Positions 1 to 10,730 of a stretch of DNA of 64,000 bases are shown here, in pieces. Made by a program: the position numbers and the translations under genes. The number at the start of each line of letters is the position of its first letter. Within the stretch, counting starts at the first letter, position 1. Under the pieces are notes generated by a model. That model did not search any database. It was given only the letters and a program-made list of their open reading frames with translations, and was not told the origin of the DNA. The stretch comes from Rhexocercosporidium sp. MPI-PUGE-AT-0058 (taxonomy: Eukaryota; Ascomycota; Leotiomycetes; Helotiales), in the NCBI GenBank assembly GCA_020746875.1, contig JAGTJL010000013.1:2046001-2110000 (forward strand), written 5' to 3'.

Positions 1-59
1 AGATGTATGGAGGCCACAAAACGTACTTCAATTCTCCCCTGATGCTAATCATTGGATAG

Positions 60-701
60 GGCTCTGTTGGTGCAGTACTTCCAGGCTGCGACGTCAAGCT
101 ATCAGAAGGCCACCAAGGAGAAATAACTACTAGTGAAGACACCCGGCATATTCCTGCGTTATCATGAGGATGTAGAAGCCACACAATCTGCATTCGATGA
201 AGAGGGTTATTATAAAACCGGTGATATCGCAAGAAGGGAAGGGCCTTACTATTTCATCTTAGGGCGTGCGTCTATTGATAGTGAGTTCCCTTTCGTCCTC
301 GGATTATTACGCCTCTGATCCATGTGAAAGTTATCAAGTCTGGCGGATACAAGATCTCGGCATTTGATATCGAGCGAGAAATCATCTCTCTTGAGGATGT
401 TGCTGAGGTTTCAGTCATGGGCGTGGCTGATGAGGAATTTGGACAACGGGTTGCCGCCGTGGTGGTGCTCAAGGATCTGAGCAAGACTCTCAGCATTGAA
501 AGCCTCAGAAACAGTCTTCGAGCCACTTTGTCATCGTACAAGCTACCCACTATGTTATATGTGGCGCAAGAACTGAAGAAGACTGCTAGTGGAAAGGTGC
601 CGAAGAAGGCTCTAAGGGCGGAAATCTTCGAGAGTGGCAGATACGTCAAGGAGATCCAGATATATTGGCTAAAGTCGGCTTTAATGAGGGCGAAGATTTA
701 G
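60..701 (+). CDS. Acyl-CoA synthetase (AMP-forming, malonyl-CoA synthetase/ACSF3-like), C-terminal part
   Basis: The 3' end of an adenylate-forming acyl-CoA synthetase; the rest lies left of the window. A branch site (GCTAAT) and acceptor end an intron at 59, and the exon opens with GSVGAVLPGCDVKL. Bases 281-330 are a 50-bp intron (GTGAGT..AAG); splicing gives GRASIDIIKSGGYKIS, where GR..D is the conserved hinge and IKSGGYKIS the start of the mobile C-terminal domain. SGKVPKKALR near the end carries the usual catalytic lysine region. Family enzymes activate a fatty or dicarboxylic acid with ATP and join it to CoA. Oddity: the frame up to GEITTS and the frame from KTPGIFLRYH differ by one base near 135, so this is either a pseudogene or an assembly error. 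Exact substrate is not decidable from this fragment. Confidence 0.75.
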
Positions 702-760
702 ATAGTATGATTTCTAGCTTTGGAGAATCATTTATTTGTCTTGGACGGTTCTTTCATTCC

Positions 761-1545
761 TCATAGCTTAGCTTTACTAACGCTCGTGTCTCGACTATGT
801 ACATAACTTAACTCCCTGAACGACTTTCCGGCCTCACCCCACAACTCATTTCTCAAAATCCCATAAACACCCATTTTTGATTTAGCTTTCCACTTCTCGG
901 CCCACTTCATCGCCTCAGCCAGCATTTCATCCATTGAAGGGCCTGCAATTGCATCGACAACTCCATCTTCAAGCGCCGCCTTTCCTGTCCACTTATGTGC
1001 TTCCAACAACATCTTACGAGCTATTTTCGGACCGAGTTTCAGTCTGGGCAGAGTACCTATGCCTGGGAAATGTAGTCCGAGATCTACGGGTGGCATGCAG
1101 ATGTATCCCCTATGAGAATTCATGATTCGGTAGTCATGGGCGAGTGCCAAAGGACAACCGCCACCAAAAGTATGACCCGTAACAAGAGCGATTGTCGGAT
1201 ACGGGAAATCGAGTATGGTGTGCAGTAACTAGAAATATTCAGGAATTGATTTTCCCAGAAGTTTTGGTCCTTTTCGGAACGTACGGGAAAGAAACCATCA
1301 CTGTTCGCCCACGCATTGGGATCCTCGAGATCAAGTCCAGTACACCAGAACTTCTCATTGCTGCCCCGCGTAATGACGGCACCTTCTGCGGTCCCGAGCT
1401 CACGTTGAATGGAATGGAAAGCTCGGATTATTTCCTGGCAGAAAGGGGCATTTAATTTGTTTTCTGGCCCTTGCCGCAGAGTTACGATGAAAATGTTGCC
1501 GTTACGCTCAAGGGAGAGCTGCGTGAACTTCTCATTGAGTGCCAT
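761..1545 (-). CDS. Enoyl-CoA hydratase/isomerase (crotonase) family, probably peroxisomal
   Basis: Two exons (1545..1285 and 1228..761) around a 56-bp intron (1229-1284, GTACGT..CTAG) give about 242 residues. Splicing joins SDGFFP to LLHTILDFPYPTIALVTGHT. The start is the ATG at 1545, followed by MALNEKFTQLSLERNG. Crotonase signatures visible are GLDLED (first oxyanion-hole segment) and GHTFGGGCPLALAHDYR (second segment). The protein ends in SKAKL, and AKL is a type 1 peroxisomal targeting signal, so the enzyme is expected in the peroxisome in fatty-acyl-CoA breakdown, as a delta3,delta2-enoyl-CoA isomerase or hydratase. It lies tail to tail with the acyl-CoA synthetase (59 bases apart) and head to head with the aldolase gene, fitting a shared catabolic role (inference). 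Confidence 0.85.
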
Positions 1546-1734
1546 AATTGATCGATCAGATTTGCCAGGAGAGAATTCGAAAATATGAAAAACGATCTTC
1601 GCAGTTCTATGCACTGGCGTTAGAAGTACTGAGTAGCAGTTATGACTTTGCCGAAGCTGTTCTATATTCAGTATTAATCGATAGATGGGGTAGCTCAGGG
1701 GGCCTGGTTAAAGGTGGAGTACCACTTGGAGATT

Positions 1735-1765
1735 TGGCATTGCGGCAATGCGGCAATGCGGCAAT
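1735..1765 (+). repeat. Short tandem repeat in divergent promoter region
   Basis: About three copies of an 8-base unit GCGGCAAT sit in the roughly 400-base region between the divergently transcribed crotonase and aldolase genes. No other clear regulatory site was recognised there. Confidence 0.5.
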
Positions 1766-1942
1766 TTTCGGTCCTCACTGGAATACCAGAATATCGGGTG
1801 GCAAACACGTGAAAACCAAGGGATGATATATGCGATCTAACTGAATACTACACTTGGTAACACGCCATTTATCCAAATTCCTTAACTCAACAGGATCCTT
1901 TGAAGAGACCCCACAAACACCCACGTTGCTTCTACGCACATT

Positions 1943-2963
1943 ATGGCACCGTCAGCGACAACATTGGTGGGCGAATCCGCTGGTAACGCAAAGCTGGGTG
2001 CTTTGGGAACAACCGTATCTGGGAAGAAGTTGAAAATAAGAGCCTACCCAAAATTTGATACTCTTGAAGAAGAGAGACAGTATAGGAAACAGCATCTTGC
2101 GGCAGCTTTCAGAATTTTTGCTGAGCGAGGCTTCGATGAAGGAATCGCAGGTCACATGTGAGAACCTGTCCCACGAAAGCTAAATCAAAGCGGCTATTGA
2201 TGCGTCACAGATCCGTCAGAGATCCAATTCTTACAGATCATTTCTGGTTGAATCCGCTTTCTCAACACTTCTCCCAGATCTGTGTCTCTGATCTCATTCT
2301 CGTCAACGAGAATGGTGATGTAGTGATTGGGGACGAGCCCATAAATGCAGCTGCTTTTGCCATTCATTCGGAGATCCACAAAGCTCGCCCAGATGTCCAT
2401 GCGGCTTGTCACGCTCACTCAGTGTATGGGAAGGCCTGGAGCGCGTTTGGCAAGGAGCTAGACATGATCACGCAGGACTCGCTACGTTTTTACAAATCGC
2501 ATGCTGTATATGATCATTTCGGTGGTATCGTTTTGGATAGGGAGGAAGGAATACGAATTGCAAAGGCACTCGGGAATGGGAAAGCGGCGATTCTTCAAAA
2601 TCATGGTGAGAGATTTTATTACGGACTTTGTATGATCAAATGAAAGACTGACCAAGCTAGGCCTCTTGACTGTTGGGCAGAGTGTTGACGAAGCTGCTTT
2701 CTGGTTCATCAGCTTGGATAAAACATGCCATGCTCAGCTCTTGGTAGACGCGGCCAGTGCTGGAAATGGACATAAAAAGATCATTATTGATGATGAGGAA
2801 GCAGCGTACTCGTACGAGCAAGTCGGAGGTATGTGAACCATTTTCTGAAATCATAGAGTGTGAGCTTATTTGATATTCGACAGGTCCCGAAAAAGGGTGG
2901 TTGGCATTTCAAGGATACTATGATGAGCAGTTGGCTAAGAGCGGAGGAAGTTTTTTGAAGTAG
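1943..2963 (+). CDS. Class II aldolase/adducin domain protein
   Basis: Four exons (1943..2157, 2211..2605, 2661..2828, 2884..2963) total 858 nt and encode 285 residues; all three introns (53-55 bp) are GT..AG and all phases close. Splicing gives FDEGIAGHISVRDP, ILQNHGLLTVGQSVDEAAFW and EQVGGPEKGWLAFQGYYDEQ. The fold's zinc ligands are visible as H139 and H141 in CHAHS and H203 in NHG, with NENGDVVIG and HSEIHKARPDVHA typical of fungal members. Family members are metal-dependent aldolases or epimerases, but many fungal ones have no assigned substrate. The gene diverges from the crotonase gene and precedes an organic-anion-type transporter. Complete and apparently functional. Confidence 0.9.
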
Positions 2964-3088
2964 TTTAAAGAATGTAGTTAGCTTTTCATGCAATTTTTAT
3001 TCGTAATACTTGAAAGGTCGTACTTTTTGATCACAAATCTCAGAAATCCCTGTGTAATAATACATCAATTTGATCTCGATTAGGTTCT

Positions 3089-3469
3089 TTAACGAGCAGC
3101 AGCGCACAGTTCACTTACCGCTGCCCAGAAAGCTATGAGATAATCGCTCAACACTTGAACTTCAAAGCTTAGGCTGGGCATCCCTGATAGCTGTTGTGCC
3201 CACTCTTGGCCGGCGAAGAAACGGGCATAATCGGTTAAAAAAGGGCGGGGAAGCTGGGGCAGCGGGGGCAGTTTGGTCTCCTCCCCCGCAAAGTTGCCGT
3301 CTCCAACAACCATTGAACGGCTCCTGAAAGGTCCGACTAACTCTAAGTAAGCTTTATCTACTCGCTCTTTACCCCAAATGTGTACCAGTATCTCGACAAG
3401 TTCTCTTACAATTTTATCTATCTGCCACCATGAAGTTTCTGAAATCTTTTGACGAAGACCGAAAGGCAC
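3089..3469 (-). CDS. Doubtful hypothetical ORF
   Basis: An open frame of 126 codons on the minus strand that opens on GTG and has no early ATG. The translation looks somewhat protein-like (LTDYARFFAGQEWAQQL, SDYLIAFWAAVSEL) and most of it lies in the gap between the aldolase and transporter genes, overlapping the transporter's first exon. It may be the last exon or a relic of a gene, or chance. No family recognised. Confidence 0.2.
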   Translation of the reverse strand: MPFGLRQKISETSWWQIDKIVRELVEILVHIWGKERVDKAYLELVGPFRSRSMVVGDGNFAGEETKLPPLPQLPRPFLTDYARFFAGQEWAQQLSGMPSLSFEVQVLSDYLIAFWAAVSELCAAAR

Positions 3470-4992
3470 TCGAGCAGGAAGGAGTTTATATTGGTGGGTG
3501 GTCGTTTAAAAATGTTCTTACGCCTACCTTTAAGGATGGCAAACATGGTGAGTATTAATCTGCATATTTTGGGCATCGTAGTAACCTAGAGTTAGATAGC
3601 AGTGAGGATCGCGTTGAGAGCAATGCCATTGAAGAACCAGACTGGACACGAGCAGAAGAAAGAGCGCTTGTCCGAAAGCTTGACATGAGAGTTCTTCTCC
3701 CATGTTTCATCATCTATGTTCTGGCATACATGGATCGTTCGAATTTGGGCAACATCAAGGTGATGCAGAAGGGGTTGCCGAGCTCATTCGAAAAGCGTTT
3801 GGGATTGAAGGGGGTGCAGTTCAACTGGGTATGAAAAAACTATCATCATAAGCTCTCATTTTGCTAATTGGCATAGGCTATCTCTGTTACTTATTTGTAA
3901 GACTGTCTGATCAGTGACGGAATACCATTGACCGATCCAAATAGCACCGTTACTCTCATGCTCTTTCCTTCCAACCTGCTGCTCAAGAAATACGGAGCCA
4001 AGAAATTTCTTCCCCTCCTTATGATTGGCTGTAAGCTTCTCTGAGAACTTTTATTGCCATTGCTGACATTGCTAGGGGGAGCTGTGGTCATGTGTATGGT
4101 GGCACTTAAGAACGCTGCTGGACTGATCACCGCTCGATTCTTCCTTGGTGTCCCTGAGTCTGGAGTTGGTACGTCCTCCCGCCTAAGCCCTTGACCCACT
4201 TATACTAACAAATTAATCTAGTGCCTTGTTGCATCTTGTACTTCTCATTTTGGTACAAGCCTTCTGAACGTGCTCTGCGAGTTGGTATCTTTGACAGTGC
4301 GAACGCACTTGCTTCAGCTATATCTGGTTTCCTGGCTGTGGGTATTAGCCATTTGGATGGCAAAGGAGGTCTTGATGGCTGGCAATGGCTTTTACTGATT
4401 GAAGGAGCGTTGCCTATGTTAGTCTCCTCTACCATATTATGAGAATATCACTGACAGTTGACAGTGTCCTCGCTGTGCCGATTTATTTCCTTCTCCTGTC
4501 ATTCCCCGAGACATCTACAGCTCTGACCGAGAGAGGTAAAAAATCAACTCTATGCAGCTAGTTACAGCCGCTAACAATAGAATAGAAAGATACATTGCTA
4601 TCAATCGATTCGGTCGCGGGGCAACAAGAAAAACCGACGTCACGTGGAGTAAACCCGCTTTCATCAGGTTTGATTCTCACCCACGCAATCAACCAAGTCC
4701 AGAATCTAACGAATGGCAGAATCATGACCCGAGGGTCAACTTACATATTCTTCATATCCTTCACAGCGCTCTGCACCGTCGCCGTCGGCCTCGCCAACTT
4801 CCTCCCCACAATCCTCTCATCCTTCCTGCGTTACTCCTCCCAACAATCAAACCTCTACAGCGCCATCGTAAATCTCGTCGCTATTCCTCTATTCTGGACA
4901 ATAGGGTGGCACTCCGACTGGACCAGAGAACGAATGTGGCATTATCTCATCCCAGCGCTGATGTCCATTCCTGGTTTCGCTGTTTGGACTTA

Positions 4993-6826
4993 ACGTCTAG
5001 CCCCACCATTCCGACCACCCCTAGTTTCCGGACACCTCGCTAAACCTCACCGCCCCTCGTACCTACTTACTTAAATAATTATTAACTCTTTTAATTCTTA
5101 ATCAATTCTTTTGAAATTTGGAATTTAGATTATATTGATCATGAAGCGTCAATATACGGAAGCTGATATTCAGAGCGCCCTTAAGGAGATGGCAAATGGC
5201 AAGTCTACGCGAAAGGCATCGCTAGAGTGGGGGATTCCAAAGTCTACCCTTCATGATCGTGCTACGACCGCATCATCGCACCAAGAAGCTGCCAGCTATT
5301 TGCAAAGGCTACCTACGGTACTAGAGGACAAATTGACTAATTGGGTACTTACTTAAGAGTCTATTGGCCGTGGAGTTACGCATGCACAAATCAAGAGTTT
5401 CGCTCAACGGCTTTTAGCTCTTCAAGGAGATCATAAACCACTCGGACAGCACTGGATAGAGCGATTTTTGGCCCGGAATCCTGTTCTTAAGACTAAGAAG
5501 CAAATCTACGTTAATTCTGTACGTGTTAATAACGCTTGCTCTGAAGTTATTAAGCCTTAGTTCTAAAAATTTGACGTCCCGGCTATTAGAGCGATTCCAG
5601 CTAGCCAACGATGGAATATGGACGAAACTGGCATTATAGAAGGTTACGGTTTCAATGAACTAGTCGTAGGCCATACTGAAAAGCGTAAGGTTCAAGGGAA
5701 ACAGCCAGGTTCACGTGCCTGGACGTCAATTATTAAATGTATCTGTGCATCTGGAGTTTCTATTACTCCGGCTGTAATTTACAAAGGAAAGACGGTCTAA
5801 CAACAGTAGTTTCCGTCTCAATTAGACAAATTCAGCAGTTAGCACTTTACTGCTACGGAAAATAGGTGGACTACTGATGAGACGGCTCTTGAATAGCTGG
5901 AGAAGGTGTTTATTCCTCAGACGAAACCACGTAATCCTTCAGCAAGACTCCTTATTCTAGACGGCCACGGGAGCCATGAGACTACGGATTTCCTTTGGAG
6001 GTGCCTTGAGCATAATATCTACGTTTTATTCTTACCTCCACACACGTCACACGTCTTACAACCTTTGGATTTGACGATTTTCTCTCCCCTTAAGCGTGCG
6101 TACCGGAAAGAGTTATATAACTTGAGTTCTTTACTTGATTCTACTCCAATTAGCAAACGCAATTTCCTTCTTTGCTATCAGAAAGCACGTCAAGAAAGTC
6201 TTACGGCTTCTAATATCAAAGCCGGTTAGAGGACTACTAGATTATGGCCGGTATCTATAGCAAAACCTCTCATGAGCCGATTACTATTAGAAAATAGTAA
6301 TAAATCGACAGCCACGCTTCTTCTAGACTCTCAAAAGGAAGTAACGCTACCTCCGGAGGTTTCTAATAACTTACTTAATCTCCGTACTCCAAAAACCAAG
6401 AAAGATCTCCATTTACAGCTCCGTAACTTGGCTTCCGGATCACATGACTACCTTCCGGAGAAGCGTTTGCGTATCAAGAAGATTGCAAAGATGATTGATG
6501 AAAAGGACTATGAATTAGGAAAGGCAAAGATGAAGATTCAAGAGTTGGAAGAGAGATTAAAGCAATTGAAGCTAAAGAAAAGGAGGAAAGTACAAACTAG
6601 TCCAAATTCTAAGTTTGTGACGACACATGCTATTTTTGAGGCTCAAATCGCAGCTGGAGATCGCCAAATTATACTTATAGAATCAGAATCTGAAGGAGAT
6701 TTAAATTCTATAGTTTCTTATATAGAAGTTAAAGAAATATAGAGTTATTAAGCCTTGAATAGGAAGTGATAGAATTAAGCGAGGTGTCCGGAAACTAGGG
6801 GTGGTCGGAATGGTGGGGCTAGACGT
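4993..6826 (+). mobile_element. Pogo/Fot-like DNA transposon (Tc1/mariner superfamily), RIP-damaged
   Basis: An 1834-bp element with perfect 49-bp terminal inverted repeats (4993-5041 and 6778-6826) beginning ACGTCTAGCCCCACC, flanked on both sides by the TA target duplication (4991-4992, 6827-6828). It holds one transposase frame in the + direction. It is inserted in exon 9 of the MFS transporter gene. Confidence 0.95.
5141..6742 (+). pseudogene. Pogo/Fot-type transposase, inactivated by eight in-frame stops
   Basis: One continuous frame of 534 codons from the ATG at 5141 to the TAG at 6740. It has an N-terminal psq-type helix-turn-helix (MKRQYTEADIQSALKEM..), a CENP-B-like DNA-binding part (GDHKPLGQHWIERFLARNP), and a DDE domain: WNMDETGIIEGYG, then LLILDGHGSHET, then LPPHTSHVLQPLDL. 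The C-terminus is a basic coiled coil. Internal stops lie at 5354, 5558, 5564, 5798, 5807, 5840, 5894 and 6227. Each is TAA or TAG where relatives have Gln (CAA) or Trp (TGG), all explained by C-to-T changes at CpA on one strand or the other. There is no frameshift. The protein cannot be made, so the element is non-autonomous. Confidence 0.92.
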
Positions 6827-7373
6827 TATGTCTCGGCACATCCTGGAGCAAGAGGCACGTCTATTACTACAATTTCGTTGTACGGTATGGCATTCTTGGC
6901 ACAGATGGTACGAATTGCGCAGCCTGTGATCCTCAGTTATCGTTCATCAACCCTTTACGGTGCTGCTGAGCAAGCCACTGGAGGTGCAGCCATCGTCGCT
7001 GCCCTATCCATAGCAAGTATCATTGGTCCTCAAGTAAGTCTCCTTGAAAACCCCTTCAAGCACCAACGCCAACTGATATAACAAGATGTACCCAAACAAA
7101 GATGCTCCCCGATACCGAGACGGATTCACAGCAACTTGCGCCTTGCTTGCAATTTGTGTTGTTTCTTACGCAACGCTACCATTGTGGCTCCTGTACGAAG
7201 CCAAGCAGCGGAAGAGGGCGACAGGTCATGCGTTGCCCTTACAAGCTATGATAGATAGTGAGAACGCTCAAGTGTCGGCAGCGACTTTGGCGAGAATTCA
7301 TGAAATGAATGCGTTGGAGGGGGAGGGAGCAAGGAGTGCGAAGGTGAAGATGATGGAGATGGAGATTGGGTAG

Positions 7374-7816
7374 AGTCAGCATATGGACAGAGTATAACCT
7401 ATTTTGATTGCTACTTGAGAATATATTATAATCAGGATTTGAAAAGGAAAATCCATTGCGACAGTTACGAGATTTTCTAAAGACAAGGTTTGTCTACGAG
7501 TCTCTCTACTTGCTAGTTGAGAAGGGAGATGGAGTATGATGATAGGAAGTAAGGGAAGAAAAAGGCTGAAAGAAGGTAAATGAAAAGGTGCATCAGTATT
7601 ATCGTGAAAAAGAAGTAGAAGCATATGTACTAATGCTTCAAAAACTATTATAAGAAGCAATCTGGCTTTAGCGGATTTTACTACTTATGCAAAAAGCGAA
7701 GAATTAATAAACAAGTGTCGTGTGGCGGGTTTAAAGCTTCTAAAGTCTCAGTTCCAGCATCAGCTACCCACTTCCTATTTAAGAAGTTACCGAGATTAAA
7801 CGAGCTTTTATAAATC
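7374..7816. other. Intergenic, 3' side of transporter gene
   Basis: No gene recognised. A 94-codon minus-strand frame at 7376-7660 looks like a chance hydrophobic ORF. Composition becomes AT-rich toward the right. Confidence 0.4.
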
Positions 7817-8227
7817 TTACTTTTATATATTACTTACTTTATATATTACTTACTTTTATATTGTGGTGGGGTTGACCTCAGAGGCCCATTTGTCACGTGA
7901 TTGAGCTGCATCTTGCTGTATTTAAGATAGCCTCTAGGGCAACATCCTTCAAGGACGACAACGATTTTTACCACTACAACTTTTCCTTCTTATTCAAACT
8001 ATACCTCTCCCCTCCCTTGACAGATTATATACTCTAGATATGTGATATCTCAAGTACTCGTCAAATGGGTATTTCCTACGGTTACCCTCCGGCACTTGCT
8101 TTGCTACCCTCTTGTTGTGTGTTTAGTGTTTTCCCCTCCACAATATATTACTTACTTTTATATATAACTTACTTTTATATATAACTTACTTTTATATATA
8201 ACTTACTTTTATATATAACTTACTTTT
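7817..8227. repeat. TA-rich minisatellite, split by a probable solo LTR
   Basis: Tandem copies of a unit close to ACTTACTTTTATATATA (17 bp) occur on both sides of the LTR candidate: about three degenerate copies at 7817-7861 and about 4.6 nearly perfect copies at 8148-8227. The flanks therefore appear to be one array interrupted by an insertion. Confidence 0.7.
7862..8142 (+). mobile_element. Probable solo LTR
   Basis: A 281-bp segment starting TGTGGTGGGG and ending CCCCTCCACA (imperfect terminal inverted repeat, TG..CA rule), with ATAT on both sides as a possible target duplication. Composition differs sharply from the surrounding minisatellite. The flanking low complexity makes the duplication weak evidence; orientation is not certain. 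Confidence 0.45.
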
Positions 8228-8663
8228 TTCTTTATTTTCTTTCTTACGTAATTATAAATTCTAAAAAACTTTTATTATTTTTATATGTTTTTAATAAAAT
8301 ACAAAGCGCTAATCACACTTAATTGCTGTCTTTTATAAAGTAAGCGTTATATTATAAAAGCTATAATAATAAAAGGTCGTAGTACGGCTAAGGTACCAGG
8401 CAAAGAATTTAATAACTTTAAGATGGGCTAAGATGGATTTTCTGTCGCTGAAATGTGAATCAGCTACATATCAATGTTCTATTGCATGTTCATCGCATTT
8501 CCACAATCGCAAGACCCTGAAAACACAACTTCAATGCCTGAATCGATTAACTCTTGATTAATTTGATTAGATTAGATTGGAATTAGAATTAGATTGATCT
8601 AAAATTTTCTTGATTAGATTTAAATTAATGGCCGTTAATCTAATAGTCTGTTCCCTTCCTGTT
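8228..8663. other. AT-rich intergenic DNA
   Basis: No open frames. Contains a run of GATTAGATTAGATT-like repeats around 8555-8650, also seen near 9030 and 42950. Confidence 0.5.
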
Positions 8664-9003
8664 GGCGCTCAGTCGCTTACAATCTGGGAAAGCGAGTGTA
8701 GCCGGAAAGTAAGTGTCGCGCATACAAAAGACACCTAATTTGTAAGCGAAAATTATTAATTCTTAAGCTCAAATATACGTATTATATAATAACTACAAAA
8801 AATATAAGAATAAAAAGTTTATAAATTAAAAGATTTACTTATATTATATTATAAACTTTAATTTTATTTATTTTAAATCGTAATACATAAAGAATTTTAA
8901 GGAAAGTAATATTATTAAGCAAAAAGGTCCTTACCGTACTTTTTGTACGTGCGACACTTGCTTTCCAGCGACACTCGCTTTCACCGACTGTAAGCGAGAG
9001 CCC
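8664..9003. mobile_element. Inverted-repeat (MITE-like) element
   Basis: Arms of about 60 bp face each other at about 8671-8730 and 8941-9000. Both contain CGCTTACA, then AAAGCGAGTGT, then AAGTGTCGC in order. The differences between arms are mostly C/T or G/A. The roughly 210-bp centre is very AT-rich and non-coding. Confidence 0.55.
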
Positions 9004-10730
9004 GCAGCTTCACATAAGAGAACCGATTATTAATCTAATCTAATCATTTTTTACATTGATCGGAAGACATAACGCGTTCAGACTCTGTGAATAGCAGATC
9101 TCTTGAACGACGGCTCACTCGGATTTACCAGCAAAACAAAACAAGTATAGCAACTCTACGGATGTTACAAAATTGCGATAAAAGATCGGCAAGAAATGCA
9201 CAACGGACGGAAACGGAAGTCTGAGTCCGTAGTTCGACGACCGAGACCGAAACCTGGCTCCGGCTGCAAGTTTTTGGTAACTTTACAACTCATTAATCCT
9301 TTTTTTATTCGCCTGCAGAGTTCATTATCAGATCTTGAGAAGTATCAGATTCGAGCCAGATGAAAGCACTAAGTGAAGTTGAAAGAAGGGACGACAGAGG
9401 AGTTCCTTTTAGTAGTGATCGAAAAACAATTTGCCGATGGTCATGTCTGGCAGTTTAACGAGGGGGAAAATGTGCATTTGTCTCACCGGTTTGCTGGCTA
9501 ACACTTGCTTTCAAAGTTCCCAAACTTCGTCCTAAGTAGTTATCGCGGTGAAGCTGTGAATTGCATCACTTATGTGGAAAGCCTGCTTAAGGGATCTCTA
9601 TAACACAATTCGAACCGGCAGGCTTTGGCTCGTGACAATCCAATGCTACTTGCGTGATACATGACTCCATTGGCTCATCTCCAAAGTCAAGATTTTACTT
9701 GCCTGGCGGTACCTCGTGACTGTATAAATGGAGGGAAAAAGCTTCTGATCGTTGCGGCGTCGCCCAGAGACATATAGTCAAGAGACTTTCTGTGTAAAGG
9801 ATCTTGGCACCTTAGGGATGAATAAACAGTTGTGTAACCGATTAAGATATAGTATACACGCACATGTCGAGAAAGACTTTAAGTCTGGCCTATACTGGTA
9901 GACACTAACAAATCAAACAACAAAACCATGTACTATGCTATTACACGGCACTCGCCGCGGGTGTCTGGATCAATATTCACAGATTTGAGAATTCGGCAGT
10001 GCGAGGATAGTCGCGTCTTGTAACAGTCACTTGTCATTCGGGACACTTTTTTGAAAGTTATCTTCAAGATAGCTACGTTTATGACTGTCGTGGTGTGATT
10101 TCACTTCAATCCCCTTCTTCCGCTGTGATTTGACATCTCGATACGATGAATTTTCCCCAACCCAACTTGAGTCGCCGGGATCCTATTCAATGTTCGATTG
10201 GTTAGCTGAACGAGCTTTGTTCTAAACGTAACCTATCATAGTATAGTCTCTTTGTTTCCTAATTAGGAAGGTATAACTCCTTCCTCTAAACAGTTATCGG
10301 CCTCTCCAAAGTCCTTTAAGATTCCCTAATTAAGCTTAGTGCATTTTTCAGAACAGTTAATGGAAATCGGTTATAAATAGAGGTGGTTTTCCCACCTACT
10401 CCTAGATATCATCGAAATCAACTTCTTTAAAATCATACTTTAATCACCTAGTCTCTTGAATCCTCGCAACATTCAAGCGAAAAGAATGTCCTTAGACAAT
10501 GACAATCTCATTTGAAGGCAGACCATTCAAATAGAGGTCTGATTTAAACCTGTCGCGACCAAGTGTGACACTTGCAAGCCTCTTATACATATCTAATTTG
10601 TCAAGCTTGCGCACGAGCAAAAATTCATAGTCTCCAATCTATACAAGCTCCCAATGTACAAGAATTCGGTGCGAACGTAAGTCGCCAATCATAGTTCACC
10701 ACTTTGTGAACTTCCTAACGCCTTTTCAAG
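9004..10730. other. 1.7-kb gene-free region of ordinary composition
   Basis: No frame of 60 codons or more and no recognised family on either strand. A short hairpin (AAGCCTGC ... GCAGGCTT) lies at about 9583-9629. It may be decayed repeat DNA; nothing else is supported. Confidence 0.5.

Larger units (their letters stand above)
3430..7373 (+). pseudogene. MFS transporter, allantoate permease-like family, split by a transposon
   Basis: A major facilitator gene of the anion:cation symporter / allantoate permease group. Exons read 3430..3547, 3590..3828, 3877..3896 (only 20 nt), 3945..4030, 4076..4168, 4222..4417, 4465..4535, 4586..4667, 4720..4992, then after the insert 6829..7033 and 7086..7373. 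Without the insert and its duplicated TA they sum to exactly 1671 nt, 556 residues, with every intron GT..AG. Diagnostic segments are VLAYMDRSNLGN in the first membrane helix, PSNLLLKKYGAKKF, ARFFLGVPESGV, WTIGWHSDW and IGPQMYPNKDAPRYRDGF. The protein would sit in the plasma membrane and import a small organic anion or peptide-like nutrient. A Pogo/Fot-like transposon sits inside a Tyr codon in exon 9, leaving a premature stop. No other lesion is seen, so the insertion is probably young. Confidence 0.9.

Noticed and set aside
9579..9632. Hairpin with TTCGAACC resembling a tRNA T-arm
   Set aside because: Too short for a tRNA, the B-box-like motif is at the wrong place in the stem, and no anticodon arm can be drawn.
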